Shown: positions 35,649 through 44,745, counted from the stretch's first letter. The stretch: 64,000 nucleotides of DNA from Thalassospira australica (GCF_000763295.1 NZ_JRJE01000005.1:186001-250000); one strand, 5' to 3'. Program-made: numbers and translations. The notes: generated by a model not told the origin, from the letters alone.

Positions 35649-36320
35649 ATGACCAATGCCAATCAAGCCTATTCCACCGACCGGCCTTTGCGGATTTTGC
35701 TTTGTGATGACCACGCCCTTGTAATGGATGGCATCCGGTCGCGACTGGAATGTTTTGAACATATTAACATCATTGGCGAAGCCGGAAATGGGGCCGAAGC
35801 GCTTGTACTTGCGGGTGAATTGCATCCGGACATCGTCCTGATGGATATCTCCATGCCGGTGATGAACGGGCTTGAAGCAGCAGAAAAATTCCGCGAAACC
35901 CTGCCCGACACCAAGGTCGTGATCCTGTCGATGCATGAAAACCCGGAATATCTGCGCACGGCACAACAGGCGGGCGCAAAGGGCTTTATCCTAAAAGACG
36001 TGTCATCCAATGACATGGTCCGCGCGATTGAGACCATCGCCAATGGCGGCGAGGCTTATAGCTCGACATTTGATCGTATCAGCGAGCGCAATAACAGCAG
36101 CGAAGATGGCGTACCACTGACATCGCGCGAGCGGACCGTCTTGCGATTGCTGGCCAAAGGGGCAAGCAACAAACATGTCGCACGCGAACTGGACATCAGT
36201 GTGCGAACTGTTGAAACCCATCGCCGCAACATCAAACGCAAGCTTGATATTGATAGTTCGGCGGGCCTTGTGCGCTATGCGATTGAAAAGGGTCTGGTGA
36301 CCCTTGATGCGAACGGCTAG
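35649..36320 (+). CDS. NarL/FixJ-type response regulator
   Basis: 223 residues. Receiver domain residues ~14-130 with the acidic pair CDDH (20-21), phosphoacceptor Asp66 in LMDISMPVMNG and the lysine in GFILKDVS. A LuxR-type HTH spans ~152-205 (LTSRERTVLRLLAKGASNKHV... RTVETHRRNIKRKLDI). It is the evident partner of the Cache kinase just upstream and probably activates or represses organic-acid genes, perhaps the divergent pyc. Target sites cannot be named from sequence. Convergent with the HExxH gene; no clear terminator in the 100-bp gap. Confidence 0.9.
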   Translation: MTNANQAYSTDRPLRILLCDDHALVMDGIRSRLECFEHINIIGEAGNGAEALVLAGELHPDIVLMDISMPVMNGLEAAEKFRETLPDTKVVILSMHENPEYLRTAQQAGAKGFILKDVSSNDMVRAIETIANGGEAYSSTFDRISERNNSSEDGVPLTSRERTVLRLLAKGASNKHVARELDISVRTVETHRRNIKRKLDIDSSAGLVRYAIEKGLVTLDANG

Positions 36321-36420
36321 ATACAGCTGTATCATCAAGCGACCTCGGTTTTGCCCGAAGCGACTGTCCGCGATCCGGTCCAGAATCAAAACTCATTCAA
36401 ATCATCGTCCCGATCTCATA

Positions 36421-37227
36421 TTACCTGACGGCATCCTGCAACGTGGTCTGAAACGCCGATTTTGGCCCGCATGCCAGCGAGAGTTTTTCATATTCGCGCG
36501 GGGTATCAATTTGCCGGTGTTTTTCCCGGCTGCGTCGGCGGATATCATTAAGACGGCGTTTGAAATCACGGCTATATTCGGAAAGCAGCCGCCGGATCGC
36601 ACCGGGCACATTATCGGCTGACAGTGGATACATCGCGCCGACCTTGCCGACAATGTCGGCAACCAGATCATCAAGGGCGGCCCGAATATCGGCTTCCATG
36701 CCCTGATTGATCTTCACATGTTCGCCTTCGTGGGCATAGACCACATCATATTCGCATGTGCCGCGGTCAAGTTCAGATGCGATATAGACAAGATGTTTGA
36801 CCACATCGACCTTCGGGGTCACCCGCACAGGGTCCAGACAATAGCGCCTGCCACCAACGTCGCGGGGTTCAAAGCGCATGTCGAAACTCGCCTGGACCTC
36901 ATATTCTGTCAGGCCGGTGACAAGGTAACGGGCATTCCCGCCCGCACGACTGTTAAGCCATCTGACAGATCGATGGCGATCAAGCATCGGGTCCATATGA
37001 TTAAATTCAAGAAAAGCCTGCGGTGACCGAACAGGCCCACAGGTTCCTTGGGCGTTTGCGGGATTACTCATGCCTGCCACGACAAGAAGCCCCAAAGCCG
37101 CGAACACCATCTTTATGGCACGCTGCGCGTTCAGATGGTTGAGATGCCCCAAGACTGGCAAACAGCTTCTCCCGTTTTCATGCAGATCCTGCGCAACAGA
37201 TTGGCCGAACGCAGTATTCATGGACAT
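36421..37227 (-). CDS. Exported protein with HExxH motif, unknown function
   Basis: 268 residues from the ATG at 37227. A hydrophobic stretch (residues 40-55) ending in ANAQG looks like a signal peptide with cleavage near residue 60; with a start at 37110 (Met40) it would be a short but standard signal. The mature part contains YAHEGEHVKI with His166, Glu167 and His170, the HExxH zinc-site pattern. The domain resembles the DUF922-type putative zinc proteases, but I am not sure of the family. Four cysteines are also present. The C-terminal third is strongly basic and helical (RRRSREKHRQ). It might be a periplasmic protease or a metal-binding protein. Confidence 0.6.
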   Translation of the reverse strand: MSMNTAFGQSVAQDLHENGRSCLPVLGHLNHLNAQRAIKMVFAALGLLVVAGMSNPANAQGTCGPVRSPQAFLEFNHMDPMLDRHRSVRWLNSRAGGNARYLVTGLTEYEVQASFDMRFEPRDVGGRRYCLDPVRVTPKVDVVKHLVYIASELDRGTCEYDVVYAHEGEHVKINQGMEADIRAALDDLVADIVGKVGAMYPLSADNVPGAIRRLLSEYSRDFKRRLNDIRRRSREKHRQIDTPREYEKLSLACGPKSAFQTTLQDAVR

Positions 37228-37245
37228 CCTGTTTACGCCCCGGTG

Positions 37246-37605
37246 TCAGGTATGGCGCACCCGATCGGCACATTCAACACACAGGGGCGTGGTCGGATCA
37301 AATTCCAGACGTTTCGCCTGAATAGGCTCACCGCAGTTGTGGCAATGCCCATACGCGTCATCATCCATCCGCGACAGGGTCTTCTCGATCCGGGCAAGTT
37401 CAGCGGTTCGGCGGCGTTCCTGTTCAAGATGCATTTCCTGATTTTGCAATGCATCCATTCGTGACAAACGCCCGACGGCCTGTTGATCAAGCTCAACCGG
37501 CTTGCGGTAGTCCTCTGAGTGATTGGAATGCGCCAGAATGTCAGCTCGCCGCTTTTGCAGACGTGCGCGTAACTTTGCGAGATCAATATCTGTTCGGTCC
37601 GTCAT
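37246..37605 (-). CDS. DksA/TraR-family zinc-finger protein
   Basis: 119 residues. A coiled-coil N-terminal region (residues ~8-80) is followed by a four-cysteine zinc finger: CHNC at residues ~88-91 and CVEC at ~111-114. DksA/TraR proteins enter the RNA polymerase secondary channel and alter initiation, with or without ppGpp. Acidic residues at the tip of the coiled coil (as in DksA D71/D74) are not clearly conserved here: the segment reads SRMDALQNQEMHLE. So a canonical DksA role is uncertain; this looks like one of the shorter alphaproteobacterial paralogues. It lies 18 bp upstream of the HExxH gene. Confidence 0.8.
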   Translation of the reverse strand: MTDRTDIDLAKLRARLQKRRADILAHSNHSEDYRKPVELDQQAVGRLSRMDALQNQEMHLEQERRRTAELARIEKTLSRMDDDAYGHCHNCGEPIQAKRLEFDPTTPLCVECADRVRHT

Positions 37606-37695
37606 GCGAAACCTCGTGGGTTGTTGTTCTTGTTCCTTTTACATATGGGAACTTCCCGACCGGTTTCGCCAACCCCAATGCGGAAATCACCACAA

Positions 37696-38910
37696 TCAGG
37701 TGCAGTTTCCGCAAGCATCTACCAGTTTCTCAAGCGCTGCCTTGGCCTCGTCATCATCCAGGCCTTCGGATTTGATGTTCTTTTGGATTTTACAGCAAAG
37801 CGCCGGGCCATCCGGGAATGGTTTATCCGTCCAGAACGGCGCAGTGGTGCCGAAATATCCCGCCTGATCAAGGAAAGAGACCCCGTAATAATAGGCGGCC
37901 CCGACCGAGTTATAGAATGTCGGATCATCAATGAAGCCGCCATCCGGGGTCATGGATTTGGTCAAACACCAGTGCAGCACCAGTGCGATATCTTTGGAAG
38001 CCGCTTTTTGGGTGGCGCTATCGACCTGATCCCAACCAAGATCAAAAATCTTGGTCACATCGTAATTGTTGTGATTGTTGAAATCACCGTTGTGCTTCCA
38101 GCCAAACGGGTATGCCCCGTCACGTATGGCAAGGGTGGTCTGGAAAATCTCGGGCCATAAATCAACCTTGCCATGCTGGTAGGAAATATTGTGGAAAGTC
38201 AGGCTCAGATCACTGCTTTTCAACACACCCTGGTCGCGCGTATCAAACCAGCCGCCCCAATATCCACTTTCGCCATCCTGCCATTCATCAAGCCAGGACT
38301 TGTAGGCATTGATATAGGCATCGGTCAGGTCAAAGCCTTTTACGTTGTTTCGGAAATAATCGCGGATCTCACTTTTAAAGCACATTTGGGACAGGCTGGC
38401 CGTCACCGCACCCAGCGCATCACGGCGATCGATCCCATCGTCAAAAATTCTTGAGGTTTTCTGACCTTCAAGCCAGGAAATCATTTTTTCCGGCGTTGCA
38501 ATCGGCGCCAGAAACGCAAACGGATATTCCGGTGGCTGCCCGGCATCCGCCAGCGTGTTGACCGCATCGATCATCGCGTCGACCTTCAGGAACCACTGAT
38601 CATAACAAGGCCCCCACGACCCGTCGCTTGCCACTTGCTTTTCGGCCCATGCCTGATCGGGATTGTCCAATGACCTGGCAAATGCATCCAGCTTTGTCTC
38701 AAGCGCTTTCCAGTCTGCGGTGTAAAGCAACAACCACTTGCATTCGATCATCTTCTGATCAGATGCCGCCATGCTGTTGCCTGTTTTCTGGGCGGCAATC
38801 AGTCGATCCTGCAACGGGGCCAGTTTGGCTGTGAAACTGGCTTTCTGTGCAACATAATCGGGATCAAATACGCAGAACTGTTCGGTGATCAGCGTGCTGA
38901 AATCAGTCAT
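37696..38910 (-). CDS. Unrecognised 404-residue protein
   Basis: 404 residues, ATG at 38910. I recognise no family. No signal peptide; likely cytosolic. It is rich in Trp, Tyr, Asp and Phe, with repeated aromatic-glycine segments (DGSWGPCYDQWF, ESGYWGGWFDTRD, HNISYQHGKVDLWPEIF, YPFGWKHNGDFNNHNNY, DPTFYNSVGAAYYYGVSF). The pattern of helices separated by such loops resembles alpha/alpha-toroid proteins (terpene-cyclase or glycosidase-like), but this is only a shape impression. Two CxxC-like motifs (ALCCKI and the terminal CGNC) end the protein and may bind metal. It lies alone between a DksA-type gene and a small gene. Function unknown. Confidence 0.6.
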   Translation of the reverse strand: MTDFSTLITEQFCVFDPDYVAQKASFTAKLAPLQDRLIAAQKTGNSMAASDQKMIECKWLLLYTADWKALETKLDAFARSLDNPDQAWAEKQVASDGSWGPCYDQWFLKVDAMIDAVNTLADAGQPPEYPFAFLAPIATPEKMISWLEGQKTSRIFDDGIDRRDALGAVTASLSQMCFKSEIRDYFRNNVKGFDLTDAYINAYKSWLDEWQDGESGYWGGWFDTRDQGVLKSSDLSLTFHNISYQHGKVDLWPEIFQTTLAIRDGAYPFGWKHNGDFNNHNNYDVTKIFDLGWDQVDSATQKAASKDIALVLHWCLTKSMTPDGGFIDDPTFYNSVGAAYYYGVSFLDQAGYFGTTAPFWTDKPFPDGPALCCKIQKNIKSEGLDDDEAKAALEKLVDACGNCT

Positions 38911-39133
38911 TAATACGCCCCCTTGATGCCGCCAATCCTTGGCGGACTACCCCATGTTTATCCCGCAACATATAGTCGGCCCCAATCACCGCGTGAATGC
39001 GGACCACCTCATACCAATCCGAGAATGACAAAAATCACAGCATTGCCAAAGCATTATCCGCTTACCTCATTCAGGCAAGGGATGTCGCGATGCGAATATC
39101 CGGGGAAAATGGCGTGTGGCCTATCGCCTGACT

Positions 39134-39433
39134 CTAGTCCTCCAATAGCCAGTTGCGGATTACCCGCAATGCCTGATCAGGATCTGTATCGACCAGTTTG
39201 GCGGCGATATTGGCCTTTTTGCGATCAATCATGCCTTCAACGCCTGCAACACTGAAATTATCCGGATCGTCATTGACAGGGATCATTGAACCAGTTGTCG
39301 TTGACCCGCGTAATTGGTCACGCAACCGTGTATCCGACCCCGGCTCGTAGCGCGGTATCGGTGCCATTGGTTTGGGACCGGGCAAGAAAGACGGCGCACC
39401 ATTCGGTTGGTCCGGGTCGTCAGATCGCGTCAT
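39134..39433 (-). CDS. Small protein with FliF-like C-terminal tail
   Basis: 99 residues from the ATG at 39433. The first ~50 residues are Pro/Ser/Asp-rich and probably disordered (PSFLPGPKPMAPIPRYEPG). The C-terminal ~30 residues, with IAAKLVDTDPDQALRVIRNWL, resemble the last helix of the flagellar M-ring protein FliF, which binds FliG. That is my reading of one short motif, not a proven homology. If right, it could compete for FliG. No flagellar genes are in the window. It lies 224 bp upstream of the 404-residue protein on the same strand. Confidence 0.5.
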   Translation of the reverse strand: MTRSDDPDQPNGAPSFLPGPKPMAPIPRYEPGSDTRLRDQLRGSTTTGSMIPVNDDPDNFSVAGVEGMIDRKKANIAAKLVDTDPDQALRVIRNWLLED

Positions 39434-39818
39434 CACAGAACCTTCGTCGTGTTTTTGGGGCAGTTTTATACATCGGGCGGAATGAGCAAACTTCAAACAC
39501 AAAATAACATCATGTCACAGAACACTATCGGATATTTCTATTGTTATGGCCTATTATATAGACTCAAACTTTGATATGCGGTCGTGTCGGATGAGATTAT
39601 GGGTGTGAGAATTCAGGTTACTGTCGGCGCAAATATTCCGACCAATGCCTCAAAATCTCGCCAAACACCTGATATTTGACCGTTTGGCGCATGCTAATGG
39701 CTTAAAAATACAGTCAATTACACATTTTGTACTTTAACAACTACGCATATGTATTTAGGTTGATGGTTTAATGGGCTACCACTTTTGAGTAGCACTCTCG
39801 ATACCTTTGACTATAGGC
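39434..39818. other. 385-bp AT-rich gap upstream of the binding-protein gene
   Basis: No gene seen. Base composition is clearly more AT-rich than the coding DNA nearby, especially 39500-39560 and 39700-39770. A small hairpin GCTAC...GTAGC lies at 39775-39792, just ahead of the periplasmic binding protein gene. It should hold the divergent promoters for the small FliF-tail gene and the binding-protein gene; no operator is recognisable. Confidence 0.4.
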
Positions 39819-41750
39819 ATGGAAACCATGGGGACGCGGTTCTTTTTGAAGCACTTTACTTTTGTCATAGCCGTCGCAATGGCCATACTTTTGGTTAGGA
39901 CGGACACGGCAGGTGCTGTTGAATTCGGTGAAGCCCCTGTACTTAGCCAGAAGGTAAAGAACGGCATATTGCCGCCGGTCAAGGACCGTTTGCCGACGAC
40001 GCCAATGATCGTAAGCCCCAACGACCGGATCGGCACCTATGGTGGCACCTGGAAAATGGCGCAGCGCAATAAGCGCGACCATGCGCTTTTGATCCGTAAC
40101 ATCGGCTATGAACCACTTCTGCGCTGGACGCCGCAATGGTCATCAACGATTCCCAATGTCGCCCTGTCCTTCCAACCCAGCAGTGACGCGACAGAATTCT
40201 TGTTTCGCTTACGCCCTGGCATGCGCTGGTCTGATGGCGCGCCCTTTACAGCCGCTGACATTGTTTTCTGGTACGAAGATATTCTGATCAATCCGGCCTT
40301 TGCCGAAGCCATTCCGGAATGGCTTAGCTCTGGTGGTGAAACAGTCCAGATTGAAGCGATTGACACATACACTGTCGCCTTCCGGTTTGATAAACCATAC
40401 GGTCTTTTCCCCACCGCACTGGCCCGGCCAGAAGGTGTCGAGCCGGTAAGCTATCCGGCACATTTTTTGAAACCGCTTTTGCCCAAGTATAATGCCAATG
40501 CTGATGCCGAGGCCCGCGAACTGGGCTTTGATGGCTGGAAAGAACGGTTCATTCATGTGTTTGGCCAGCCTGGCACCATTGACGATCCGACACGCTGGAA
40601 CAACCCGGATGTCCCGACACTGAATGCCTGGATCCTTACCGGTGTTTATGGCCAAGACGATCCGTTGATCGCCACCCGCAATCCCTATTACTGGAAAATT
40701 GACCCGACCGGGCGACAACTGCCCTATATCGATTCTGTCTCGATGACCCTTGTCCCGTCCAAAAAAGCAGCCGGGGATGCCGCAATCGCGGGTTTGGTCA
40801 ACATGCAAGAACGCCACGTCAGCAATTATGCCCCAGAAATTCTTGCCCAGAATCCTGATCTGCAGCCATTTACGCTGATCGAAAGCGACATGAATATCCT
40901 GACGCTGTCGCTTAACCTTAATGACAAGGACCCGGTCCTGCGTAAGATTTTCCAAACAAAGGATTTCCGCGTTGCATTATCCCACGCGATAGACCGGGAC
41001 CGCATCATTGACCGTTTTGTGCCCGGTGCCAGACCCCATCAAGCGGCCCCGCGTCCGGAAAGTCCGCTTTATCACACGGTTCTTGCCCGGCAGTTCATTA
41101 ACCATGATGTCGAATTGGCCGAGAACCTGCTGAACAAAATCGGGCTTACCCGAAAAAACGAAAATGGCATCATCTTGCGACCGGATGGCAAGCCCCTGTC
41201 GTTTACGATTGATACCGAGGGGGCTGGTCGATTTGCAATGGTTGATGCCATCGTCCAATACTGGCGCGCCTTGGGAATCGATGCAAAAGCCCGCCACCTT
41301 CCCCGGGATGAATTCGTTGCCTTGCGTGAAGCCAATGATCACCAAGCCAGCGCCTGGGGCGGTGATGGCGGTCTTGATGCGATGGTTATTCCGATCAATT
41401 ACCTGCCGATGTCGTCAGAATCATCCTGGTATGCGACCGGCTGGGCGCACTGGTACCTTAACTCCGAAAGCATCGATGCTGTCACACCACCCGACATCGT
41501 GCAAAAGCAGTTCTCTCTTTATGAAGAACTCAAGGCGACGGCGAGCACAGAAAAACAAAATCAACTGATGCGTGATATCCTCGACATCAGTGCAAATCAG
41601 TTTTACGTTATGGGCATTGCATTGCCGCCAAACCGCAGAGGCGTTGTTGCGCGCAACTTCCATAATGTCCCGAAAGTGATGCCTGCTGCCTGGAGTTATG
41701 CGACACCTGCACCAACAAACCCAAGTCAGTATTTTATTGAGCCAAAGTAA
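39819..41750 (+). CDS. ABC-type family-5 extracellular solute-binding protein
   Basis: 643 residues from ATG 39819 (39828 also possible). A signal peptide (hydrophobic residues ~12-27, AGA cleavage) sends it to the periplasm. The SBP_bac_5 fold is clear: the early FRLRPGMRWSDGAPFTAADIVFWYEDI block, the central KDFRVALSHAIDRDRIID, and a C-terminal region with DILDISANQFYVMGIALPP. This family binds peptides, oligosaccharides or opines for ABC importers. No permease or ATPase gene is nearby. Instead, a hybrid histidine kinase begins 45 bp downstream, so it may serve as a ligand sensor for that kinase. Substrate unknown. Confidence 0.85.
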   Translation: METMGTRFFLKHFTFVIAVAMAILLVRTDTAGAVEFGEAPVLSQKVKNGILPPVKDRLPTTPMIVSPNDRIGTYGGTWKMAQRNKRDHALLIRNIGYEPLLRWTPQWSSTIPNVALSFQPSSDATEFLFRLRPGMRWSDGAPFTAADIVFWYEDILINPAFAEAIPEWLSSGGETVQIEAIDTYTVAFRFDKPYGLFPTALARPEGVEPVSYPAHFLKPLLPKYNANADAEARELGFDGWKERFIHVFGQPGTIDDPTRWNNPDVPTLNAWILTGVYGQDDPLIATRNPYYWKIDPTGRQLPYIDSVSMTLVPSKKAAGDAAIAGLVNMQERHVSNYAPEILAQNPDLQPFTLIESDMNILTLSLNLNDKDPVLRKIFQTKDFRVALSHAIDRDRIIDRFVPGARPHQAAPRPESPLYHTVLARQFINHDVELAENLLNKIGLTRKNENGIILRPDGKPLSFTIDTEGAGRFAMVDAIVQYWRALGIDAKARHLPRDEFVALREANDHQASAWGGDGGLDAMVIPINYLPMSSESSWYATGWAHWYLNSESIDAVTPPDIVQKQFSLYEELKATASTEKQNQLMRDILDISANQFYVMGIALPPNRRGVVARNFHNVPKVMPAAWSYATPAPTNPSQYFIEPK

Positions 41751-41795
41751 CAATACTCAGTAAAACAAGGTGTTAATCGGGGGGGACGAGGTCAC

Positions 41796-44153
41796 TTGAA
41801 GAAGCTGTTTGACAGGATGATCGGCAGTTTGGTTTTCAAAATCGCGCTTGCGATTATCATTGTGGAAACCATTCTTCTTAGCCTGTTTGGTGGCTATTAT
41901 GTTCAATACTTCGGTGCGGAAATCGACCGCCGAATTGCCGAGCAAATCAGCAGCCCCGGCCGCCTCATCCAGCAAGAACAACTTAAAATCTCTATCTTGA
42001 GTGACCCCGAGCAGATGGAACTGCTGCTCGGAAAGCATTTCAGGCAAGCGCTGGCGATTGGTTTTGACGGGACGATCTATCATTCGACGGACCCGATGAT
42101 GATCGGCCGGTCGGTCAATGATTTGCGAAACTTCCCGTCTGACCAACTTAGACCTGACCTGACCGAACAGGTGCTGATGACCGTGGATGATGCAAGCGGA
42201 CACAGCATGGTCAGCATCACCCCCATCTTCAACCTGAATGCCAACCAGCCCTTCATGTATGTCTTCCTCAAGGTGTCCACGCTTGGGCTTGAGGAAAGCC
42301 AACGTCAGATGCAAACGGTGCTGGTCGTCGGGTCAGCGATGTGCATTTTCATGACCTCGGCGCTGATCTTTCTGTTTACCCAGCAGACCGTCCTCAATCG
42401 CCTGATCACCGCAGCCCAGTTCGTCAACAAAATCCAGATCGGCAAGCTCAGTTCACGGCTGACACCAATGGGGCGTGATGAAATCGGCACACTTGAGCGC
42501 GGCCTGAACGCCATGGCCGAAAGCCTTGAACGGCGCACCAAGCAACATCAGGTCGCACAAGAAGCATTGCGCGACAGCGAAGAACGCTTCCGCGACTTTA
42601 CGCTGTCGTCTGCTGACTGGTATTGGGAGATGGGCAGTGATCTCAAGATCGCCTTTGCCTCCTACAAGTTCTATCAGCTGATCGAAGAAATTAACGGCTC
42701 CCCCCAGGGGCAGTCATTTGATCAACTTGGCCTGCAACCGGAAAGTCCTGATGGCTGGCGCGACCTTAAACACCATCTGGATGAACATACGGCCTTCCAT
42801 AACATTGAGTTTTCCTGGACCTCCCGCGACGGCGAAAAACATTACGGGCGCATCAACGGCGTACCGGTTTTTGCCCTTGATGGCAGCTTTAATGGTTACC
42901 GCGGCACGGGCAGCAACATTACCGATCAACGCCGTGCCGCCGAAGAGCAGCACGCCCTGCAACGCCAGCTTGCGACGTCGCAAAAGCTTGAAGCTGTTGG
43001 TCAAATGGCCGGGGGCGTTGCCCATGAATTCAATAACTGTCTTGCCGGTATTCTGAGCTTCGCCGAAGTCGCGCGGGCAAAAATCGATGACCCTGAAAAG
43101 GTCAGAGAATATCTTGAGCACGTCATTTCACTGGGCGAACGCGCCACCAGCGTTGCCGACCAGCTTTTAATGTTTTCGCGCCGCAGGATCGATCAACCCA
43201 AGAATGTGCGGGTCGAAAGCATCTTTTCAGAAATGGAACAGTTGCTTGTCACCTTGCTGGAACACCGGATTGATCTGCAAATCTGGTCAGATGCACCCGA
43301 TCTTTATACCCGTGTTGACCCGACACAGCTTTCAGCCTGCATCCTGAACCTTGCCATCAATGCGCGTGATGCCATGCCCGATGGCGGAACTTTGCAAATT
43401 TCGTGTCGCAGCATTGATATCCCCCCCGCAGCCCGACGCAATGACGACGAGGACGAAGACTTTTATCCTCTTGAGGTCGAGGGACAGTTTGTTGTCATCA
43501 CGGTTCAGGATACCGGAACCGGCATCCCTGATGAGATCATCAACAATATTTACGAACCCTTCTTTTCGACCAAGGAGCCGGGCAAGGGCACGGGCCTTGG
43601 CCTATCGATCGTCCATAGTTGGGTTGAAGAGTCCAAAGGCTTTATCAATGTCGAAAGCATCGAGGGTGAAGGCACGACATTTTCGGTCTATCTTCCGCGC
43701 TCTGAACCGGGCACCGACCCGGTGGATACCGTTAGTGACCCTGGCGAATTTCCGGGCAATGGCGAACGCGTTCTGGTCGTTGATGACGAGCTGTCCTTGC
43801 GTACAACAGCGCAAATTATCCTGAGCGATGCCGGTTATCAGACCGAAACCGCCAAAAGCACCGAAGAAGCGCTTTCGATGCTCAAACAGGCAAATGACAG
43901 TGATCCATTTGACGTTATTCTGACTGACGTCGTTCTGCCCGGCCGAACCGGGCCGCAACTGGTTATCGAGGCGCTACGCCACAACCCGCGCTATGGCGTG
44001 GTGTTTATGTCGGGCTATCCTGCACGGTCGCGCAAGGAACTTGAAAACCTTTTGGGCAACCATGTCTTTATCAAAAAGCCGTTCAGGCCAGCACAGCTTC
44101 AAAAAGCTGTCCATGATGCGATCGCGACAACCAAAGAGCGCGTCCGGACTTAG
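41796..44153 (+). CDS. Hybrid sensor histidine kinase with C-terminal receiver (TTG start)
   Basis: 785 residues. TM1 is residues ~13-38, a periplasmic sensor of ~130 residues, TM2 ~170-190, then HAMP (~190-245), a PAS-like domain (~265-380) and a HisKA domain with His410 in GGVAHEFNNCLAGIL. The HATPase shows NLAINARDAM and GKGTGLGLSIVHSW. A receiver domain near 660-780 has Asp711 (ILTDVVLPGRTGP). The start is TTG at 41796 with GACGAGG at good spacing; the first ATG (41817) would trim seven residues. It is probably co-transcribed with the binding protein. No HPt or output regulator gene adjoins it, so the downstream path is unknown. Confidence 0.88.
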   Translation: MKKLFDRMIGSLVFKIALAIIIVETILLSLFGGYYVQYFGAEIDRRIAEQISSPGRLIQQEQLKISILSDPEQMELLLGKHFRQALAIGFDGTIYHSTDPMMIGRSVNDLRNFPSDQLRPDLTEQVLMTVDDASGHSMVSITPIFNLNANQPFMYVFLKVSTLGLEESQRQMQTVLVVGSAMCIFMTSALIFLFTQQTVLNRLITAAQFVNKIQIGKLSSRLTPMGRDEIGTLERGLNAMAESLERRTKQHQVAQEALRDSEERFRDFTLSSADWYWEMGSDLKIAFASYKFYQLIEEINGSPQGQSFDQLGLQPESPDGWRDLKHHLDEHTAFHNIEFSWTSRDGEKHYGRINGVPVFALDGSFNGYRGTGSNITDQRRAAEEQHALQRQLATSQKLEAVGQMAGGVAHEFNNCLAGILSFAEVARAKIDDPEKVREYLEHVISLGERATSVADQLLMFSRRRIDQPKNVRVESIFSEMEQLLVTLLEHRIDLQIWSDAPDLYTRVDPTQLSACILNLAINARDAMPDGGTLQISCRSIDIPPAARRNDDEDEDFYPLEVEGQFVVITVQDTGTGIPDEIINNIYEPFFSTKEPGKGTGLGLSIVHSWVEESKGFINVESIEGEGTTFSVYLPRSEPGTDPVDTVSDPGEFPGNGERVLVVDDELSLRTTAQIILSDAGYQTETAKSTEEALSMLKQANDSDPFDVILTDVVLPGRTGPQLVIEALRHNPRYGVVFMSGYPARSRKELENLLGNHVFIKKPFRPAQLQKAVHDAIATTKERVRT

Positions 44154-44494
44154 AGGCAGGGTCAATACAGGGCCGGGGCCGGGGCTGGAGTCAGGGATCA
44201 GGGACGGGACCTGGACCTGGACCTAACGACTGTTAAAACGGCCGAGTCCCCAACCACAGCAATCCTTGCCGACCACCAACATCGCCAGTTGGTTAAAAAA
44301 ATCTTACCCGTCCACCTTCCTCAAAATGCTTGTAAACCAAGTAATTGCAATGCCCGTACGCACCGCAGACAGGACCGGTGTGACAACCGTCACTTTTTCG
44401 GGCATCGTTACGCCATACCTTAATCATCAGGCAGTTTTGATGATCCCAGTGATGGATAAAGGTAGTTCTCCATCAGGAATGTGATGAGGTCAGG
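44154..44494. other. 341-bp gap with a G-rich low-complexity tract
   Basis: The start (44170-44225) is a G/C-rich repeat series: GGCCGGG-type units, then GGGATCAGGGACGGGA and ACCTGG twice. It follows the kinase stop directly. The rest has no clear gene; a 72-codon frame at 44266 has no ribosome site and reads like noise. The last bases hold the ribosome site for the next small gene. Confidence 0.5.
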
Positions 44495-44719
44495 ATGATC
44501 GGTTCGGTTCAAGGTTCAGGACTTGGTTCAGCGGCACAGGCCGTCAATGAGGCGATTACGCCAAACGGTGGTGCAAGTCCGTCGCTCCCATTCGCAGCCG
44601 CAGAAGGCGCGATCAACAAGGCGACCGGTCTGGCAAAAGTCATCGGTTCAATCGTGACAGAACACCAGCCGCTTGAAACCAGCGGCAACCGTGGCACCAA
44701 AGTTAATATCCTAACGTGA
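44495..44719 (+). CDS. Small Gly/Ala-rich protein (C-terminal RGTxxNI)
   Basis: 74 residues, ATG 44495 with GAGG five bases upstream, and a strong terminator after the stop. The N-terminal 30 residues are Gly/Ser/Ala-rich; the middle is helical (AEGAINKATGLAKVIGSIV); the end is SGNRGTKVNILT. No signal peptide or membrane segment is certain. The next small protein ends in ARRGTYLNIVL, so the two share an RGTxxNI tail and length, which hints at a small family. Function unknown. The terminator argues that it is a real gene. Confidence 0.55.
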   Translation: MIGSVQGSGLGSAAQAVNEAITPNGGASPSLPFAAAEGAINKATGLAKVIGSIVTEHQPLETSGNRGTKVNILT

Positions 44720-44745
44720 TTTTCCCTCTCGTTAGCTTCCTCCGG

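Noticed and set aside
34938-35966. 342-codon minus-strand frame across the kinase and regulator genes
   Set aside because: It crosses two real genes on the plus strand that have clear kinase and receiver motifs.
44160-44225. CRISPR or REP array
   Set aside because: Units are irregular and short, with no spacers and no cas genes in the window.
44266-44484. 72-codon frame before the small RGTxxNI gene
   Set aside because: No ribosome site and no conserved feature; probably chance.
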